8,274 nt of DNA from Fimbriimonadales bacterium (GTDB taxonomy: Bacteria > Armatimonadota > Fimbriimonadia > Fimbriimonadales > Fimbriimonadaceae), in NCBI GenBank assembly GCA_026392145.1, contig JAPLCS010000191.1, positions 2,212 to 10,485 of the forward strand, given 5' to 3'. The notes beneath the pieces are model-generated. The model was not told the origin of the DNA. It did no database searches and saw only the letters and a list, made by a program, of their open reading frames with translations. Position numbers and translations under genes: made by a program. Shown here one piece after another: positions 1 through 7,259 of this stretch (its first letter is position 1; every line of letters begins with the position of its first letter).

Positions 1-587
1 ATGGGATTCCCTTCACTTTTGAGTTGCTCAAGGATGGAGTCAGAATAACTTCTCAGCTAAGTGCAGGTAAGTTGGGTGAAAGTAGTTCTCTTCAACTTAT
101 GAGGGAGATTCGGATTAGCGATATTGGAACGGTTGTGAGGTTTACCAATCGTTTACAAAATCTTGGTGAAAGTAAAACTTGTGCCATGGTTCAGGCCACT
201 CAGTTAGATGCACCGTCTGAGGTTGGACTGCTCGTTGATCCCAGTCGTAGCTACAATATGTGGTCTGGTCAGAAACTTGATTCTAAGTACCATCAATACT
301 TGGCCGGAAAGCTCACTATCACAAGGCATCCTGCTAAGCCATTTAGGTTCGGGACTATTGTGCCAAATGGTGAGATTGCCGCCAAAGTAAATGGTGAATG
401 GTTTGTGGCTAAGTGTGAACGGGTTCGTCGAGCTGTGTATCCTGACGCAAATTCTTCTCATGAAGTTTTCACTAATCCTAATCCCGATGCATTTATAGAG
501 TTGCTCAGTTTGAGTCCGCTTTTGGAAATGGGAACCAGAGAAATGGCTATTCAGAAAGTTGAGTGGCAAGTCCGCAACAGGATGTAA
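1..587 (+). CDS. DUF4380-like (galactose-mutarotase-fold) protein, C-terminal part
   Basis: The reading frame is open from the left edge (first full codon at position 3) to a TAA at 585-587, so the protein begins outside the window; about 194 residues are visible. The first in-frame possible start, a TTG at 24, is unlikely because coding sense continues upstream of it. The visible part is beta-rich. A stretch reading VRFTNRLQNLGES resembles the 'xxxTNxS' strand of DUF4380 and aldose-epimerase-like proteins. The end (YPD, then EVFTNPN, then FIELLSLSPLLEMGTRE and a Trp near the C-terminus) matches the usual ending of that family: an acidic Tyr-Pro-Asp turn, a Glu-rich strand, 'SPL' and a final Trp strand. 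These folds bind carbohydrates, but no catalytic residue can be assigned here and the substrate is unknown. It lies 63 bases upstream of ispG on the same strand. Family call moderate, function unknown. Confidence 0.6.
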   Translation, partial: GIPFTFELLKDGVRITSQLSAGKLGESSSLQLMREIRISDIGTVVRFTNRLQNLGESKTCAMVQATQLDAPSEVGLLVDPSRSYNMWSGQKLDSKYHQYLAGKLTITRHPAKPFRFGTIVPNGEIAAKVNGEWFVAKCERVRRAVYPDANSSHEVFTNPNPDAFIELLSLSPLLEMGTREMAIQKVEWQVRNRM

Positions 588-650
588 GTCACATGGTGAA
601 CTTGGGTGGGGCTGGTATGCCAAAATGAAGAGGCACAGCCGGGTTTCACT

Positions 651-1925
651 ATGAACTTAGACATTACCTACCCTAGGAGAAAGACAACTCCTTGTAAGAT
701 TGGACCCTTGACCATTGGTGCGGGGCATCCCGTATTGGTGCAGTCAATGATCACAGAAGAAACTCGAAACATTGACGGTTGTGTTGAGCAAATTATTGAA
801 CTTCACAAAATTGGTTGTGAACTTGTTCGAGTTACTACTCCTACCTTGGGCGAAGCCCAGTGCTTGGAGGAGATTCGAGCTAAGGTCACCGAGCGCTACC
901 AGTACGTGCCCTTAACTGCGGATGTTCATCACCAAGGAATGGATATTGCCGTTGAAGCCGCCAAGCACGTTGACGAAGTACGAGTGAATCCAGGATTGTT
1001 TGTGTTCAAAAGGCATGGCACTCGCAAGAAAGTTGATGTGCGAGGAAGGGGTGAGGAAATTGAAGTTCTTCGAGAGGAACTTGCTTACTCTGAAAGCGAG
1101 CAGAGGGAGGAAATTGCGGGCATTGAGGAAGCGTTCATTCCAGTGATTGAGGCTTGCAAAAAGTTTGGAAGAGCGATGCGAGTTGGTGTGAACCACGGCT
1201 CGCTTTCTGAACGGCTGCTCGTAACTTATGGTGATACTCCAGATGGCATGGTCGAATCGGCAATGGAGTATTTGCGTATTTGTGAGAAGAATGGTTATAC
1301 CAATCTTAATATAAGTTGCAAAGCTTCTCGTGTGCCCATTATGGTTGCTGCGAACCGATTGATGGTGAAGAGGATGGCTAAAGAGGGGATGGCTTATCCT
1401 ATGCACCTTGGTGTGACTGAAGCAGGGGACGGTGAGTACGCCCGAATTAAGAGCACCGCTGGAATAGCTACTTTGTTAATGGAGGGAATTGGTGATACGA
1501 TTCGAGTGAGTTTGAGTGAGGATCCTAAAAACGAAATTCCAGTTTGTTACGATATCTTGCAGTCTCTTGGGCTTCGAAAAACCAAGGTTGAGTACATTGC
1601 GTGTCCCTCTTGCGGGCGAACTAAGTTTAATTTGCCGACGGTTTTGAATGAAGTCCGCAATGCCACCAGGCATTTGGTGGGACTTGATATTGCTGTGATG
1701 GGGTGCATTGTCAACGGACCTGGGGAAATGGCAGATGCTGACTACGGATATGTTGGGGCTGCAGGTGGAAAGATTACTTTGTACCGAAAGCGTGAAGTCG
1801 TAAAGAATGGGATTCCGCAGGAAGACGGCGTTCGAGAGCTTATTGAATTGTTGAAGGCAGACGGAAAGTGGTCCGATGCTCCAGAAGGACATTTACCTTT
1901 GACTGGATTGCCTGTGATGAACTGA
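651..1925 (+). CDS. ispG: 4-hydroxy-3-methylbut-2-enyl-diphosphate synthase IspG (GcpE)
   Basis: IspG is a cytosolic [4Fe-4S] enzyme that reductively opens 2-C-methylerythritol 2,4-cyclodiphosphate to HMBPP in the MEP isoprenoid pathway. The protein is 424 residues. The N-terminal TIM-barrel part carries PVLVQSM, ADVHHQG and VNPG; a middle segment carries [16 protein letters not shown] and [12 protein letters not shown]. The C-terminal iron-sulphur domain has CPSC (C318, C321), GCIVNGPGE (C352, E359) and ADADYGYVG, the same spacing as the E. coli ligands C270, C273, C305 and E312. It reads like the cyanobacterial form ([26 protein letters not shown]), a class known to use ferredoxin as electron donor; ferredoxin use here is inferred. 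Residues about 121-147 form a charged stretch longer than in cyanobacterial homologues. I chose the ATG at 651 over the GTG at 606, since the extra 15 residues are unlike any IspG N-terminus. The only Shine-Dalgarno-like sequence (GAGG, 630-633) is 17 bases away, so initiation looks weak. Confidence 0.96.
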   Translation: MNLDITYPRRKTTPCKIGPLTIGAGHPVLVQSMITEETRNIDGCVEQIIELHKIGCELVRVTTPTLGEAQCLEEIRAKVTERYQYVPLTADVHHQGMDIAVEAAKHVDEVRVNPGLFVFKRHGTRKKVDVRGRGEEIEVLREELAYSESEQREEIAGIEEAFIPVIEACKKFGRAMRVGVNHGSLSERLLVTYGDTPDGMVESAMEYLRICEKNGYTNLNISCKASRVPIMVAANRLMVKRMAKEGMAYPMHLGVTEAGDGEYARIKSTAGIATLLMEGIGDTIRVSLSEDPKNEIPVCYDILQSLGLRKTKVEYIACPSCGRTKFNLPTVLNEVRNATRHLVGLDIAVMGCIVNGPGEMADADYGYVGAAGGKITLYRKREVVKNGIPQEDGVRELIELLKADGKWSDAPEGHLPLTGLPVMN

Positions 1926-1959
1926 GCTGATAGTTTTTATTAGTTAGAGATGGACGCTG

Positions 1960-2619
1960 ATGGAATCTGAAACTCTCACTCGAATCAGGTCCTTAGGTCT
2001 TGGTGGCGCGATGCCGACTGAACTGCTTGCTTATGCTGTTTCAGAGAGTGATGCTGAAGTTGATCGTTGGTTACCAGTGGCTCGTGAATTGATGCTTGCC
2101 AACAGGAAGCTCAGACGGTTAGCGGATATTTCTTTGGATGAGTTGATGACTCGTTTTGATCTTCCTGAACCTCAGGCACGTCGTCTTTTGGCGATGTTTA
2201 CACTTGGTCGAAAAGTTGGTGTGGCTGGAAAAGGGGAGACTGAGATTGAGGCGATTACTGGTCCTGAAGATGTTGCCGATTTGTTAGATGACCTTAGGCA
2301 TGAGTCTCGCGAGCATCTCGTTGCCATTTATCTTGATTCTAAAGGTGTTATCTTGCGCATTGCTACTATTCACATTGGTACGGCTAATGCCTCTATTGTT
2401 GGGGTTCGGGAGATTTTTCGGGAAGCGGTTCGCGAGGGGGCTGTTTCGGTGATAGTGGCTCACAATCACCCTTCTGGAGATCCGGAGCCGAGTACCGAAG
2501 ATATTGAAGTTACGGGGAAGATTTTTGAGGCTGGCCAGCTCCTCGATATTGAGTTGCTGGACCACATCATTATTGGTGAGAAGAAGTGGGTGAGTTTGAA
2601 GACAAGGCGTCTTTTTTAA
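1960..2619 (+). CDS. radC: RadC-family JAB/MPN (JAMM) domain protein
   Basis: The 219-residue length is normal for the family. Residues 1-80 form the N-terminal UPF0758 region: a divergent LGLGGAMPTELLAYAV segment, where the usual 'LSDxELLA' motif is only partly kept, then a helix-hairpin-helix-like stretch ending DLPEPQARRLLAMFTLGRKV. Residues about 100-219 are the MPN+ domain with the JAMM metal motif H168-x-H170-x7-S178-x2-D181, in the typical HNHPSGDPEPSTED context, and with the family's LLDHIIIG near the end. The motif is intact, so a zinc-dependent hydrolase fold is expected. Despite the name, the link of RadC to DNA repair has been questioned and its biochemical role is unsettled. The ATG at 1960 follows ispG by 34 bases with a weak purine-rich stretch (GAGATGGA) just upstream, which suggests co-transcription with ispG. 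The gene ends 9 bases from the convergent peptidase gene. Confidence 0.93.
   Translation: MESETLTRIRSLGLGGAMPTELLAYAVSESDAEVDRWLPVARELMLANRKLRRLADISLDELMTRFDLPEPQARRLLAMFTLGRKVGVAGKGETEIEAITGPEDVADLLDDLRHESREHLVAIYLDSKGVILRIATIHIGTANASIVGVREIFREAVREGAVSVIVAHNHPSGDPEPSTEDIEVTGKIFEAGQLLDIELLDHIIIGEKKWVSLKTRRLF
2599..2617 (+). terminator. Possible weak intrinsic terminator inside the last codons of radC
   Basis: AAGAC (2599-2603), a five-base loop and GTCTT (2609-2613) form a 5-pair stem, with a possible G-T pair at its base, running into a tract of Ts that ends at 2617. It sits in the final codons of radC, where the 9-base gap to the convergent peptidase gene leaves no room for a terminator outside coding sequence. 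The stem is short, so the call is tentative. Confidence 0.3.
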
Positions 2620-2628
2620 CCCTCTACT

Positions 2629-5160
2629 TCACTTGATTCTTGGTTCCACTCCTAGTAGATTGCGCACTAGAAAGTCTTGTAATCGCCGCTTTCCATACGG
2701 GTGCCCAGCGGCTCCGTGACCTACGTTTGGAATGGTTACGAAATCGAAATCTTTGTTGGCCTTAATCAGTGCATCAATTACTTGATATGTAGAAGCTGGG
2801 TCGACATTCGTATCCATTTCGCCGAGCAGTAAGAGGAGTTTGCCACTCAGATTTCTGGCAAGTGTGCGGCAGGATTGTGCTTCGTAATGGGGGCCAATTG
2901 GCCAACCCATCCATTGTTCATTCCACCAAATTTTGTCCATTCGATTGTCGTAACATCCGCAATCAGCAATTCCCACTTTATAAAAATCTCCGTGAAGTAG
3001 CAATGCATGGAGGGTGTTTTGACCACCTGCAGAGGTGCCATAAATTCCAACTCGGTTTAGGTCCATGGATGGAATCTGTTTTGCTACTTCTTTCATCCAA
3101 AGGATTCTGTCGGGAAACCCCGCGTCTGCAATGTTCTTCCAACATACGTCGTGAAAGGCTTTACTGCGATTGCTTGTGCCCATGCCGTCTATTCGGACGA
3201 CAATGAATCCTAGCTCGGCAATTTGCATCCCGCTCGCGTTCGTGTGGAAGTTCTTGGGAACATGTGAACTGTGGGGGCCGGCGTAGATGTCCTCCACTAC
3301 AGGGTACTTCTTCACTGGATCGTAATTGGAGGGGAAGTAGACATGTCCCCAAATGTCTGTGATTCCGTCTCTGCCCTTGACTGAGAAGACTCGAGGCATT
3401 TTGAATCCTGACTTGAGAAGTTCTGTCGTATCTGACTTGGTGAGTTCGCTAATGAGTTGACCATCAATTGTGCTTCTTAGTTCATGAACAGGGGGCATAT
3501 CTGGACGTGAATAGGTATCAACCAGTGTTTTCCCATCGGGCGAGAACTCGACTCTATGGTTACCATTACCTTGTGTAAGTTGAATCAATCCGGTGCCATC
3601 GAAGTTCACTCGGCAAAAGTGCACTTGGTAGGGGTCTTGTCCTGCGGTAATTCCGCTTGCCCTGAACCATAGCTGGCGAGCATTTTCGTCTACTTTATCA
3701 ATTCCACGTACGACCCAGTTGCCCTTAGTAATTGAATTTTTTACGGTTCCTGTTTCCAGATCATAGAGATAGTAGTGACTCCATCCTGATCGCTCACTTT
3801 GGAAAATGGCCTCTTTTTTGTTTGTTAGGATTCTTAAATCGCTCTTTCCGTTCCAATCGACGAAAGTGTTGGAATGTTCGTCTATGACAGGGCGCATCGT
3901 GCCAGTTTCTGCATTGAGTTCTAAGAGCCTGAGGTTTTGGTGACCTCGTTCGTTGTAGAGAATCCAGGCTTTGTTATTTGTTGCCCATCCTTTGATAGAA
4001 ATTTCGAAAGGGTTGTTGATTTGTGATTGATATTGGTCAAATGTTATAAATTTTCTGTTTTTTAGGTCCACCATGATTGGCGTTTCTTTAGCTAATTCAT
4101 CGCCAGGTTTTGCGTATTGCCGGCTGGTGAGTTTTGGCTGTAGTTGATCGGGTGGTGTTGTTTGAACAATATTGAGTGGGTGATCTTGCTCTTTGGTTCG
4201 GTAGAAGCACAGAGCAGTTGAACCGTCTTCGCTTATGCTTACTTCATTCGAGAACGAAGAGCCAAGCGTTGGTTGCGTGAACTCGAAATTCAAATCGGGT
4301 TGATTCTTGTTTATGACTTGGATTTTGTCCGCGCTTGGTCGGATTATCCAAGGGATATCCGGGCTTTGTCTTGGTCTTCTTGGACCTGAGCCGGTGACTC
4401 GTTTGCCGTCTAAAAATGCTGTACCGCCGTTTCGGGAAGGTTTGTAAACGGCGAGTCTTGTGCCGTCGGTTTTGGTAATAAGCCAGAAATGAGTTTCCCA
4501 TGTTTGGGTGCTCCATTCTTGCTTGGGTAGTAGCGATTTATATTCGCGGGTGGCTCCGTCATCTTGGAGCCAGAGTATTTTAAGAGGTTCGTTTGAGTCG
4601 TTGTAAAACCTGATTTCGGTTTGTTCGCCTCCTCCACCAGATCTTGTAACCTCATTGGGAGACCATGCTTTCAGACCATTTTGAGGGTTGTTTTGTGCGG
4701 AAGTAATTTCGTAGGTCTCCAAGTTCACTTCAATTGGCTTCTCTAATCGAAGCAGAAGTTTTTTGCCGTCCTCGGAAAAGCTTAATGTTCGGAACGGGAG
4801 CCTTTCGGGGGAAATTGCTTTTCCTGAAAACTGGGAGAGCGCCGATGCAAGACGTACGTGGTCGAATGCAGGGCTCTTCTTCTTTGTTTGAATGTCGATA
4901 GAGAAGTATTTGCGAGTTGGAGTTGGGGCTGCTGGTGAGGATTCGGCAAACCATAATGCGGCACCTCCTCGATACCATCCAAAGTCTAACGATTCATTGA
5001 GGACTTTGTTGCCAAACTTGGCTCCGAAGCTGTTGGCGCTTTCGTAATCTTTTTTAGTTCCTTGACCGAGAATCTGAGAAACGAAAAGAAATGTCGCTCC
5101 TATGCAGATTAGTATTCGTGATCGATAAACATTCGAATGCATGGAGTGTCTGAATCGCAT
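2629..5160 (-). CDS. Secreted S9 (DPP-IV-like) serine peptidase with inserted VHL-like domain
   Basis: This 843-residue protein belongs to the prolyl oligopeptidase clan, whose members cleave short peptides, often next to proline. An N-terminal signal sequence (Arg/His-rich start, hydrophobic residues about 16-31) suggests export. Residues about 40-600 are a DPP-IV-type beta-propeller, with repeated SxDGKxL strands (near 128, 309 and 540) and the family-typical ERSGWSHYYLYD. Residues about 181-242 look like a VHL beta domain within the propeller (separate entry). The C-terminal alpha/beta-hydrolase domain has DIYAGP with Y626 (equivalent to the oxyanion Tyr547 of DPP-IV), GTSAGG with Ser710, GEMDTNV with Asp783 and GHG with His815: a complete triad in DPP-IV order and spacing. 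The nucleophile motif is GTSAGG rather than GWSYGG, so specificity may differ from DPP-IV. The start is the ATG at 5160 or the one seven codons in (5142); neither has a Shine-Dalgarno sequence, and a perfect inverted repeat surrounds the first. It is the last gene of the pgk run. Confidence 0.92.
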   Translation of the reverse strand: MRFRHSMHSNVYRSRILICIGATFLFVSQILGQGTKKDYESANSFGAKFGNKVLNESLDFGWYRGGAALWFAESSPAAPTPTRKYFSIDIQTKKKSPAFDHVRLASALSQFSGKAISPERLPFRTLSFSEDGKKLLLRLEKPIEVNLETYEITSAQNNPQNGLKAWSPNEVTRSGGGGEQTEIRFYNDSNEPLKILWLQDDGATREYKSLLPKQEWSTQTWETHFWLITKTDGTRLAVYKPSRNGGTAFLDGKRVTGSGPRRPRQSPDIPWIIRPSADKIQVINKNQPDLNFEFTQPTLGSSFSNEVSISEDGSTALCFYRTKEQDHPLNIVQTTPPDQLQPKLTSRQYAKPGDELAKETPIMVDLKNRKFITFDQYQSQINNPFEISIKGWATNNKAWILYNERGHQNLRLLELNAETGTMRPVIDEHSNTFVDWNGKSDLRILTNKKEAIFQSERSGWSHYYLYDLETGTVKNSITKGNWVVRGIDKVDENARQLWFRASGITAGQDPYQVHFCRVNFDGTGLIQLTQGNGNHRVEFSPDGKTLVDTYSRPDMPPVHELRSTIDGQLISELTKSDTTELLKSGFKMPRVFSVKGRDGITDIWGHVYFPSNYDPVKKYPVVEDIYAGPHSSHVPKNFHTNASGMQIAELGFIVVRIDGMGTSNRSKAFHDVCWKNIADAGFPDRILWMKEVAKQIPSMDLNRVGIYGTSAGGQNTLHALLLHGDFYKVGIADCGCYDNRMDKIWWNEQWMGWPIGPHYEAQSCRTLARNLSGKLLLLLGEMDTNVDPASTYQVIDALIKANKDFDFVTIPNVGHGAAGHPYGKRRLQDFLVRNLLGVEPRIK
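4435..4620 (-). other. VHL beta-domain-like segment within the S9 peptidase (residues about 181-242)
   Basis: The segment starts with a strand of the form F-x-N-x-S, then W197, a DDG turn, Y207, a LLP turn, T220, H224 and W226, followed by a TDG turn. Compared from memory with human VHL, W197, Y207, T220, H224 and W226 line up without any gap with W88, Y98, S111, H115 and W117, which form the hydroxyproline-binding pocket of VHL. The shared D-G turn after the first Trp and the L-x-P turn after the Tyr support the match. I checked the five codons against the nucleotide sequence. The domain call rests on this pattern, not on a profile search; binding of hydroxyproline is inferred. Confidence 0.72.
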
Positions 5161-5186
5161 AGGGCGAGATTACACGATTCAGACAC
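5146..5186. promoter_or_regulatory. Perfect 12-bp inverted repeat around the peptidase start codon
   Basis: GTGTCTGAATCG (5146-5157) and CGATTCAGACAC (5175-5186) are exact reverse complements, separated by 17 bases that contain the peptidase ATG (5158-5160, minus strand). On the minus strand the spacer opens with TGTAAT, one base off a -10 hexamer and 8 bases before the ATG. The repeat could be an mRNA hairpin presenting the start codon in its loop, or an operator over a promoter giving a near-leaderless transcript. No T tract follows, so it is not a terminator. Confidence 0.6.
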
Positions 5187-5246
5187 ACTTTGTAGCTGAT
5201 TTTGAGTCTAGTTAGGGTCAGAACTTAGATTAACGTTGTTGTTGGG

Positions 5247-5972
5247 TTAATTCATTTCAGATAGGAATTTCATGAGTTCCTTCCAACTTGCTTGTTCAGC
5301 GGCTTCATTGTATCGAGGACCAACCACGGTGAATCCGTGCACTGCATTTGGATATGTGTGATATTGAAATGCGGCTGCCTTTTTGAATTCGGTCTTGGCT
5401 GCTTCGAGATCGGACATTGGCACTGCGGTGTCGGCTTCTCCGTGGAGAATCATCACCTTGGCATTTATTTTAGAAGCGGTGTCGCCTGGAAGGGGCTTGA
5501 GCCCGCCGTGGAATGAGACAACGCCTTGGACATTCAGATTGCGCCTCGCCATTTCAAGCACTCCCGTTCCACCAAAGCAGTAGCCTATGGCAACAGATTT
5601 ACGATTTTTTTTCGCATATTTCATGCCTTCTGTGAGCCGACTCATATAGAGGACCGGATTGCCGTAGTACTTTCCTGCTTCGGCAGAACAGTCCGAAGGT
5701 GATTGGGGGCGAATCCCTTTTCCGTATACATCAATGGCGAAGGCATCATAGCCTGCTGATGCCAGTTTGTCGCAGACTCCCTTTTCGTGTTTGTCTATGC
5801 CGTTCCAGTCTTGAATCACATAAACCGTGATGCCTTTGGATGAATATGGCGTTGCGTAGTAACCTTCGAATTCCGCCCCATCAATTTTGTAAGTCACATC
5901 TTTGCCAACGGTGATGGGACCGCTTACTAGAGTTGAATTTAGTGTTAGTAAGAGTGAAAGGGTAAATGCCAT
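5247..5972 (-). CDS. Secreted dienelactone-hydrolase-family alpha/beta hydrolase
   Basis: This 241-residue protein spans the whole dienelactone hydrolase (DLH) fold, whose members hydrolyse esters or lactones with a cysteine nucleophile. The triad is visible: Cys132 in GYCFGG, Asp181 in HGEADTAVP and His212 in NAVHGFT. The spacings of 49 and 31 residues are close to Pseudomonas DLH (C123, D171, H202). The position usually held by the glutamate that primes the cysteine reads QDWNG, with Asp55 rather than Glu. The start (hydrophobic residues 2-15, then SG) looks like a short signal peptide, but has no Lys or Arg before the hydrophobic stretch, so export is likely rather than certain. A stop codon 12 bases upstream in frame fixes the ATG at 5972. 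A GAAGGG ribosome-binding site lies 12 bases before the ATG, inside a predicted hairpin. The gene follows pgk by 29 bases. Substrate unknown; a general carboxylesterase is the safe reading. Confidence 0.9.
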   Translation of the reverse strand: MAFTLSLLLTLNSTLVSGPITVGKDVTYKIDGAEFEGYYATPYSSKGITVYVIQDWNGIDKHEKGVCDKLASAGYDAFAIDVYGKGIRPQSPSDCSAEAGKYYGNPVLYMSRLTEGMKYAKKNRKSVAIGYCFGGTGVLEMARRNLNVQGVVSFHGGLKPLPGDTASKINAKVMILHGEADTAVPMSDLEAAKTEFKKAAAFQYHTYPNAVHGFTVVGPRYNEAAEQASWKELMKFLSEMN

Positions 5973-5989
5973 GATGGCAATTTACCCTT
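5958..5989 (-). promoter_or_regulatory. Hairpin covering the ribosome-binding site and start codon of the DLH-family gene
   Basis: AAGGGTAAATGCC (5958-5970) pairs with 5976-5989 in 13 base pairs with one bulged base (5980) and a five-base loop. In the minus-strand mRNA the stem contains most of the GAAGGG ribosome-binding site (5985-5990), and the ATG (5970-5972) sits at the loop edge. It begins 12 bases after the pgk stop codon. No T tract follows, so a terminator is unlikely; translational coupling to pgk, or an operator, fits better. Confidence 0.55.
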
Positions 5990-6001
5990 CAATCGCTAAA
6001 G

Positions 6002-7177
6002 TTATGAGCCTAGTTTTCCGAGCGCTGCAATTCCAGGCAGGATTTTGCCTTCAAGGAATTCGAGAGAGGCTCCGCCTCCCGTTGACACGTGGGTCATTTT
6101 GTCGGCTACTCCGAACTTTTCGACGGCTGCTGCACTATCTCCGCCGCCGACGATTGTCATGGCACTTGATGCTGCAAGGCTTTCTGCAATTGATTTGGTT
6201 CCATTGGCAAAGGCATCCATTTCAAAGACTCCAACGGGGCCGTTCCAGAGAACGGTTCCTGCTGTATGAATAATGCCGCTAAACGTCACCCTTGAACTTG
6301 GTCCGACGTCGAGGCCCATTTGGTCAGCTGGAATGTGGTCAGCGTCTACAATCGAAGTTGGTCCATCAGGAGCAAAATCTGGAGTAACGACGAAGTCTGT
6401 CGGGAGGACAATTTTGTCACCGTGTTCTGCTAGTAGTTGTCCCGCGTATTCAATGCTCGTTTCGTCTAGCAAGGATTTGCCAATTTCTTTCCCTTGTGCT
6501 TTGAGGAACGTGTAGCTCATGCCACCGCCAATGATCAATCGATCAACTTTGGGGAGGAGGTTGTTAATGAGGGCAATTTTGTCTTTGACTTTGGAGCCAC
6601 CCATGATGGCAACAAAGGGGTGTTTTGGGCTTTCAACAGCTCGACCTAAGAACTCCAGTTCTTTCTCAATAAGAAAGCCTGCCGATGATGGAAGATAGTC
6701 AGCTACTCCCGCTGTTGATGCGTGTGCTCTGTGTGCGGTACCAAATGCATCGTTGACGAAATACTCAGCGTTGGCGGCGAGTTGCTGAGCGAATTCAGGG
6801 TCGTTTTTCTCTTCCTCGGGATGGAATCGAACGTTTTCAAGAAGAACAACTTCACCTGGCTTCAGTTGATTACATCGCTCTCTGATTTCAGGTCCCACAC
6901 AGTCAGCGAGAAGATGTACATCGGTCTTGAGGAGTGAAGAGAGTCGCTGAGCTACCGGAGCAAGGGAGCAGTCGAGAGAAACTCCTTTGGGCCTTCCGAG
7001 GTGGGAACACAATATGACTGAATTGCCGTGGCTTCTTAGGAATTCAATGGTATGCAGAGCTTCGGTGATTCTGCGGTCATCGGTAATCGTGCCATTTTCT
7101 AGGGGAACATTGAAGTCGCATCGGACAAGAACTTTTTTGTTTGCAACGGGATGCTGTCGTAGCCTAGGTGCTTGCAT
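6002..7177 (-). CDS. pgk: Phosphoglycerate kinase
   Basis: PGK is a cytosolic glycolytic enzyme that transfers a phosphate from 1,3-bisphosphoglycerate to ADP, and works in reverse in gluconeogenesis and carbon fixation. The protein is 391 residues, the normal bacterial length. The N-terminal domain has the signature [10 protein letters not shown] (R19, D21, N23), the substrate-binding HLGRPKG (residues 59-65) and [19 protein letters not shown]; the middle has [11 protein letters not shown]. The C-terminal nucleotide-binding domain has [30 protein letters not shown] (from residue 344) and [14 protein letters not shown]. All expected motifs are present. The ATG at 7177 gives a standard N-terminus, but no Shine-Dalgarno sequence precedes it. 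It is first in a minus-strand run with two secreted hydrolases instead of the common gap-pgk-tpi arrangement, and is divergent from ftsZ across a 233-base gap that must hold its promoter. Confidence 0.98.
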   Translation of the reverse strand: MQAPRLRQHPVANKKVLVRCDFNVPLENGTITDDRRITEALHTIEFLRSHGNSVILCSHLGRPKGVSLDCSLAPVAQRLSSLLKTDVHLLADCVGPEIRERCNQLKPGEVVLLENVRFHPEEEKNDPEFAQQLAANAEYFVNDAFGTAHRAHASTAGVADYLPSSAGFLIEKELEFLGRAVESPKHPFVAIMGGSKVKDKIALINNLLPKVDRLIIGGGMSYTFLKAQGKEIGKSLLDETSIEYAGQLLAEHGDKIVLPTDFVVTPDFAPDGPTSIVDADHIPADQMGLDVGPSSRVTFSGIIHTAGTVLWNGPVGVFEMDAFANGTKSIAESLAASSAMTIVGGGDSAAAVEKFGVADKMTHVSTGGGASLEFLEGKILPGIAALGKLGS

Positions 7178-7238
7178 GAGGTTAGAGTGTACTTGCTTCG
7201 ATTATTTCTTCGCTTAGAGGCCGGTTCAGGTGAGAATC

Positions 7239-7259
7239 TTTCCACGCAGGGTGTGGAAA
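7239..7259. promoter_or_regulatory. Inverted repeat TTTCCAC-N7-GTGGAAA
   Basis: Two perfect 7-bp arms (7239-7245 and 7253-7259) have a 7-base spacer, the geometry of a dimer-binding operator or a small hairpin. The right half, read on the minus strand (7260-7252), is TTTTCCACA, which fits the relaxed DnaA box TTWTNCACA. Confidence 0.45.

Noticed and set aside
606..650. GTG at 606 as the ispG start
   Set aside because: The added 15 residues do not resemble IspG N-termini and no ribosome-binding site precedes it; the ATG at 651 gives the normal start.
912..1406. Long minus-strand ORF inside ispG, and similar antisense ORFs in radC, the peptidase, pgk and ftsZ
   Set aside because: They lie opposite well-supported genes, have low-complexity, unfamiliar protein sequence and no start signals; they are shadows of the real frames.
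1920..1942. Terminator after ispG (AACT/AGTT stem followed by Ts)
   Set aside because: A 4-pair A/T-rich stem with an 8-base loop is too weak, and radC follows 34 bases after ispG.
5146..5186. Inverted repeat at the peptidase start as an intrinsic terminator of the DLH-family gene
   Set aside because: No T tract follows either arm, and the peptidase ATG lies in the loop.
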